Assembly: GCA_964523295.1 (NCBI GenBank)
Contig: CAZGAH010000056.1
Coordinates: 1 to 27,720 of the forward strand
Direction of reading: 5' to 3'
Origin: CAZGAH01 sp964523295
GTDB lineage: Bacteria > Desulfobacterota > Desulfovibrionia > Desulfovibrionales > Desulfovibrionaceae
Length of the DNA: 27,720 bases
The notes under the pieces were generated by a model. It saw only the letters and a program-made list of their open reading frames with translations, had not been told where the DNA came from and searched no databases. Both the position numbers and the translations under genes were made by a program. This document shows positions 24,085 through 27,720 of this stretch, in pieces. Every line of letters starts with the position of its first letter. The stretch's first letter is position 1.

Positions 24085-25449
24085 TCACTCGCCGGTATCC
24101 AGTCCGTATCGCTTCAGTTTTTTGTGCAAGGTGGCGCGCGTGATGCCGAGCTGGCGTGCGGCCTGGCTCTTGTTGCCGCCGGCCTCGGCCAGCGTGGACA
24201 GGACTGCCTGGCGTTCGATCTCCTCCAGGGACCGGCCCGAGGGAACCGGTGTTTGTGGCGGCTCGGGGATGCCCTCCTGTTGCCGCAGCGTGAGTGGCAG
24301 CTCCCGCTCGCCCGCGTACTCGCCGGCGCAGAGAATAACGGCGCGCTCCACCGCGTTTTCGAGTTCCCGGACATTGCCGGGCCAGGCATGGCGCAGCAGC
24401 AGGTCCATGGCCCCCGGGGTGAAACCCTTGATGCGCTTGCGGTTGCGCTCGGCAAAGCGGGTCAGGAAGTGCTGCGCCAGGAGCGGGATATCTCCCACGC
24501 GCTCGCGCAGCGGCGGCGCCAGGAGCGTGACCACGTTCAGCCGGTAGAAGAGGTCCTCGCGAAAGCGGCCGGCCTCGACCTCCTGCCGCAGGTCCTTGTT
24601 CGTGGCGGCCAGGATGCGTACGTCTACGTGCAGCGGGCGGTCACCGCCTACGCGCTGGATTTCCCGCTCCTGGATGACGCGCAGCAGCCGGGCCTGCAGC
24701 GCCGGCGTGACGTCGCCGATTTCATCCAGAAAAATCGTTCCCTTGTGCGCGGCCATGAACCGGCCCTCGCGCAATCGCTCCGCGCCGGTGAAGGCCCCCT
24801 TTTCGTGGCCGAAAAGCTCGGACTCGAGCAGCGTTTCCGTCAGCGCCGCGCAGTTCACCGTCACCATGGGGCCTTTCGTGCGCGGGCTGAGCGTATGAAC
24901 GGCACGGGCGATAAGTTCCTTGCCCGTGCCGGATTCGCCGCAGATGAGCACCGTGGCCTCCGTGGGCGCTACGATGCGCACCAGGTCGGTGAGTTCGCGC
25001 ATGGCCGGACTGTCGCCGATGATCTCCGGCAGTCCCTGTTCTGCGGGCAAACGCTGTCGCAGGGCCACGTTTTCCACCTTCAGCCGCGTATGATCCAGGG
25101 CGCGCTCGATGGTCAGGCGCAGTACGTCCGTATCCAGGGGTTTGGTCAGGTAGTCGTAGGCGCCGGTCTTGAGCGCGTCCACGGCCGAGGCCACGGACGA
25201 GTAGGCGGTCATGATCAGCACCGGGATGGACGGATTGTAGGCCTTGATCTGGCGCAGGGCCTCGATGCCGTCCATTTCGGCCATGCGCACGTCCATGAGC
25301 ACGAGGTCTGCGGCCCGGTCCTTGATTCGCGCCACGGCCCGGGCTCCGTCTTCGGCCGTGTCCACGGCGTATCCCCAGTCCTTGAGCACCGTGGCGAGCA
25401 TGGCCAGGTGCCCGCTGTCGTCGTCCACGATGAGCAGCGATGCCGCCAT
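24085..25449 (-). CDS. Sigma-54-dependent response regulator (ZraR/HydG-like)
   Basis: 454 residues. The receiver domain begins MAASLLIVDDD, with phospho-acceptor Asp53 (LVLMDVRM), TAYSS and Lys in LTKPLD. The central AAA+ domain has GESGTGKE (Walker A), GAFTGA (sigma-54 contact loop), GTIFLDEIGD (Walker B) and FREDLFYRLNV. A C-terminal Fis-type helix-turn-helix follows: NKSQAARQLGITRATLHKKLKRYGL. The ATG at 25449 is chosen because it starts the receiver fold and follows GGGG 6-10 nt upstream. The open frame reaches 25617 but those residues overlap the kinase and are not receiver-like. Four nt separate it from the kinase gene. Targets are unknown; the acetate operon or hgcAB are neighbours but no -24/-12 site was seen there. 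Confidence 0.93.
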   Translation of the reverse strand: MAASLLIVDDDSGHLAMLATVLKDWGYAVDTAEDGARAVARIKDRAADLVLMDVRMAEMDGIEALRQIKAYNPSIPVLIMTAYSSVASAVDALKTGAYDYLTKPLDTDVLRLTIERALDHTRLKVENVALRQRLPAEQGLPEIIGDSPAMRELTDLVRIVAPTEATVLICGESGTGKELIARAVHTLSPRTKGPMVTVNCAALTETLLESELFGHEKGAFTGAERLREGRFMAAHKGTIFLDEIGDVTPALQARLLRVIQEREIQRVGGDRPLHVDVRILAATNKDLRQEVEAGRFREDLFYRLNVVTLLAPPLRERVGDIPLLAQHFLTRFAERNRKRIKGFTPGAMDLLLRHAWPGNVRELENAVERAVILCAGEYAGERELPLTLRQQEGIPEPPQTPVPSGRSLEEIERQAVLSTLAEAGGNKSQAARQLGITRATLHKKLKRYGLDTGE

Positions 25450-25453
25450 GGAA

Positions 25454-27454
25454 CTACCCCTCCTGCGTTGTGCCGACCGGCAGCGCGATGCGGAAGCGGC
25501 TGCCCTGCCCGGGCGTGCTGCGTACGTCCATCTCGCCCGAATGCGCCTCCACGATTTTGTGGACGATGGCCAGGCCCAGTCCCGTGCCCTGGTTTTTGGT
25601 CGTGTAATAGGGATCAAAAATGCGATCCAGATTGGCGGGCTCGATGCCCTCGCCTTGATCCTCTACATCTACGAGCACGCGCTGCCGGCTCTCGTCCAGA
25701 GCCGCGCGCACGCGCAGCGTTCCCCCGTTGGCCCGCATCGACTGAATGGCATTGAGATACAGATTGAGCAGCGCCTGGGCGAAGCGGTCCGGGTCCAGCA
25801 GCACGGGCGGCAGTCCGGGCTCGACGTCCAGCGCTGTTTCCACGTTGTGCAGGGCTGCGTCCTGGCGCACGAGCCGGAGCGTATGCTCCAGGAGATCGGG
25901 CATATCCGTGGCCGTCGGCCGGCAATCCGACGGACGGGCGAATTCCAGCAACTCGGACACGGCGCGGTTCAGTCTGTCGGCCTCGCGGCCGAGCACGCGG
26001 GCGGCCTGATGCTCCTCGCTTCCCTGGGAGAATTTGGCGCCGAAATAGGCCGCGTAGCCTTTGATCGAGCTTAAGGGATTGCGGATTTCGTGGGCCACGC
26101 CGGCGGCGAGATCGCCTACGGCGGCGAGCCGCTCCGCGCGCTGCACCTGGGCCTGCAACTGCCGGACCTCCCGCAGGTCGCGCAGGATGAACAGATTGCC
26201 GACAAAGCTGCCCTCTTCGGTCGCGATGCCGGCAGCGCTCACGCTCAGGGGCACGGGCGGGCGTCCGGCGAAACGGCATTCGATTTCCCGCTCCAGGACG
26301 CTCGGCCCCTTCCGTCCCTGCCTTGCCAGTTCGAGCAACTCCGGCGGCAGCAGCGTACCCGCCGGCTGGCCCGCGACCGTGCCCAGGGGCGTGGCGGCGA
26401 TATCCTCGGCCGCGGCGTTCAGAAAGGCGATGCGGTTGTCGCTGTCGGTTACCACCAGCCCCACCGGCAGACTGGCCACCACCTCGGAGGCAAAGGCGCG
26501 TGTATCCAGCAAAAGTTGTCGGGATATCCGGTAGTTGTGCGCCCAGAAAAGCGAGACCACGCCGCCGAAGCCCAGCAGCAGCAACAGCGCGGAGATGACC
26601 AGCGTCGTACGCATATCCTGCGCGCGCGCGGCCTCGAAGGGTTCGACGCTCATGCCGATGTAGATGAACAGCGGTGTCTTTCCCAGGCGTATGGGCACGC
26701 CGTCCGGGGCGCACAGCTCGGAGCAGAAAAAATCTCCAGGCGCGCCCTCGGGGGGCGGGTGCGCGTCCGGCGCGCCGGTTGGCTCCGGGCTGGCCGGTGG
26801 TGGTGCGCTGTCCGATGGCGGAATGCCGTCCGCAGGCGGGGCGCTGCCTGGTGGCGGGGCGCTGTCGGATTGGAAGGCCATGCCCGGCGGTGGCGCCGTG
26901 GCCGGGGGCATGAACCGTGGACCCGGCGGCCGGCGTCCCGGATGTCGGCGAAAAGCCGGCCCGTGCAGGGGATCCGGCGGCATGGGATGGAAGGCCCGAT
27001 AGACCGTGAACGACGGCGGCGCCTCCGGCCTCTCCACCAGCCGCCATTGCAGCGTGTCCGCGGGCGCGAGCGCCTCGATGCCGTGCGCGTCGGTCAGCAT
27101 CGAGCCGACGCGGTCGCGGTCGCTATGGACCAGAATCCGCCCGGTCGCGTCGGTTATGGCGATGAAGTGGATATCCGCCTGCCCGGCCGTCTCCTCCACG
27201 AGCGCTTGCAGCCGCACGCTGCCAAAGAACCCGCGCATCCCGGTCCGGGTCCCGGCCTCCACGGCCCGGATCAGGGCCGCGCCCTTCTCGGCCAGGATAG
27301 CGGACATATAGCGCTTTTCCCGATTGAGATTGACCAGCGCCAGGGATGACACGACCACGGCCAGAATGACCGCCGCGCCGATGAGCAGCCACGGCGAAGC
27401 GAACACGCCGAAGCGCCCGTGTGAGGGTGTCTTGGACAACATGCGCAGACTCAT
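25454..27454 (-). CDS. Membrane sensor histidine kinase (ZraS/HydH-like) with Pro-rich sensor insert
   Basis: 666 residues from the ATG at 27454 (a TTG two codons earlier is possible; neither has a clear Shine-Dalgarno). The first membrane helix is about residues 17-40. The periplasmic sensor holds FFGSVRLQALVEETAGQADIHFIAITDATGRIL. A roughly 90-residue stretch (about 150-240) is extremely Pro-rich with repeats such as SDSAPPPGSAPP, then a Cys pair in FFCSELC. A second membrane helix follows (TTLVISALLLLLGFGG), then a PAS-like domain (LPVGLVVTDSDNRIAFLNAAAEDI). The kinase core has His455 in GVAHEIRNPLSSIKG, an N-box with NLYLNAIQS, DQGEGIEP and GTGLGLAIVHKI. The signal is unknown; ZraS relatives sense zinc or envelope stress. 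Confidence 0.92.
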   Translation of the reverse strand: MSLRMLSKTPSHGRFGVFASPWLLIGAAVILAVVVSSLALVNLNREKRYMSAILAEKGAALIRAVEAGTRTGMRGFFGSVRLQALVEETAGQADIHFIAITDATGRILVHSDRDRVGSMLTDAHGIEALAPADTLQWRLVERPEAPPSFTVYRAFHPMPPDPLHGPAFRRHPGRRPPGPRFMPPATAPPPGMAFQSDSAPPPGSAPPADGIPPSDSAPPPASPEPTGAPDAHPPPEGAPGDFFCSELCAPDGVPIRLGKTPLFIYIGMSVEPFEAARAQDMRTTLVISALLLLLGFGGVVSLFWAHNYRISRQLLLDTRAFASEVVASLPVGLVVTDSDNRIAFLNAAAEDIAATPLGTVAGQPAGTLLPPELLELARQGRKGPSVLEREIECRFAGRPPVPLSVSAAGIATEEGSFVGNLFILRDLREVRQLQAQVQRAERLAAVGDLAAGVAHEIRNPLSSIKGYAAYFGAKFSQGSEEHQAARVLGREADRLNRAVSELLEFARPSDCRPTATDMPDLLEHTLRLVRQDAALHNVETALDVEPGLPPVLLDPDRFAQALLNLYLNAIQSMRANGGTLRVRAALDESRQRVLVDVEDQGEGIEPANLDRIFDPYYTTKNQGTGLGLAIVHKIVEAHSGEMDVRSTPGQGSRFRIALPVGTTQEG

Positions 27455-27720
27455 ACACAATCCGGACCAGCCCGCGGACTCGCGCCAGTCATGGTTTTAC
27501 AGCGACGCGAGCGCCGGGGTGAGCAGTTTTTGTTGTTCAGAAAATATACAGGTGTTAAGAAAATGTCCAGTTGGTTTGCGTTGGCCTGGTTGTTGGGTGG
27601 GCGGGCTTGTTGGGCTGGCCGGACAGGTGGAGGTGGAGGAGGGGAGGCGTTGGCTCCGGCTGTCGCTCAGGGACATTTCATCTGCAAAACTATGACTAAA
27701 AATCGCAATCAACAATCAGC
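27455..27720. other. Upstream region of the two-component operon
   Basis: About 265 bases up to the right edge with no convincing gene. A less GC-rich stretch (27530-27570) includes a possible minus-strand promoter: TGGACA (27569-27564) with TATATT or TATTTT 15-17 nt downstream (27548-27541). A 72-codon minus-strand frame here is Ser/Pro-rich, lacks a good ribosome site and is not called. Confidence 0.3.

Noticed and set aside
1..27720. CRISPR arrays, tRNA/rRNA genes, insertion sequences
   Set aside because: No regularly spaced repeats, no tRNA-like CCA-ended cloverleaf, no rRNA segments and no transposase were seen.

Overview
The window is GC-rich (roughly two thirds G+C by eye), densely coding bacterial DNA. 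Its gene content suggests a strictly anaerobic deltaproteobacterium (Desulfobacterota), most likely of the Desulfovibrionales. The evidence is a mercury-methylation pair (hgcAB), an acetate-permease operon with DUF294/CBS genes, and a sigma-54-type two-component pair. I cannot fix the genus. The sequence is a draft assembly: two 10-N gaps lie inside genes, and both look like assembly artefacts that can be resolved from the sequence.

Region 1 (1-15057) is a metal/tetrapyrrole-type uptake and chelation locus around a divergent promoter at about 5100-5330. Leftward run an ABC ATPase with a His-rich tail, an ABC-2 permease, a ChlI/BchI-type AAA+ subunit and a ChlD/BchD-type AAA+/vWA subunit. Rightward run a TonB-dependent receptor, a CobN-family chelatase, an ECF-type inner-membrane transporter (S, T and a fused double ATPase) and a dedicated TonB. 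A 45-codon ORF sits between ecfT and the ATPase, coupled on both sides by ATGA overlaps. The layout suggests outer-membrane import, CobN/ChlI/ChlD metal insertion or removal, and ECF transport. The substrate (cobalt, nickel, a corrinoid or heme) cannot be read from the sequence. A further gene appears to start leftward at position 77 and leaves the window.

Region 2 (15400-21891) is an acetate-uptake type operon: a DUF485 membrane protein, an ActP-like sodium:solute symporter, two tandem CBS/DUF294 proteins (the second with a degenerate nucleotidyltransferase motif) and a DEDDh 3'-5' exonuclease. The symporter is interrupted by 10 Ns plus 96 bases that, on the other strand, encode the C-terminus of a GGDEF protein.

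Region 3 (21939-24008) is arsR-hgcA-hgcB. HgcA is the corrinoid methyltransferase and HgcB the ferredoxin needed to make methylmercury. The only plausible hgcA frame starts at 22363 and crosses an in-frame TGA at 22492-22494. That TGA follows a Cys codon in a Cys-rich leader, and a GC-rich stem-loop with a GGUC-containing apical loop begins 12 nt after it, at the spacing of a bacterial SECIS element. This HgcA may therefore be a selenoprotein (Sec44), which is the most striking observation here.

Region 4 (24085-27454, minus strand) is a ZraSR/HydHG-like pair: a membrane histidine kinase with an unusual Pro-rich sensor segment, and a sigma-54 response regulator.
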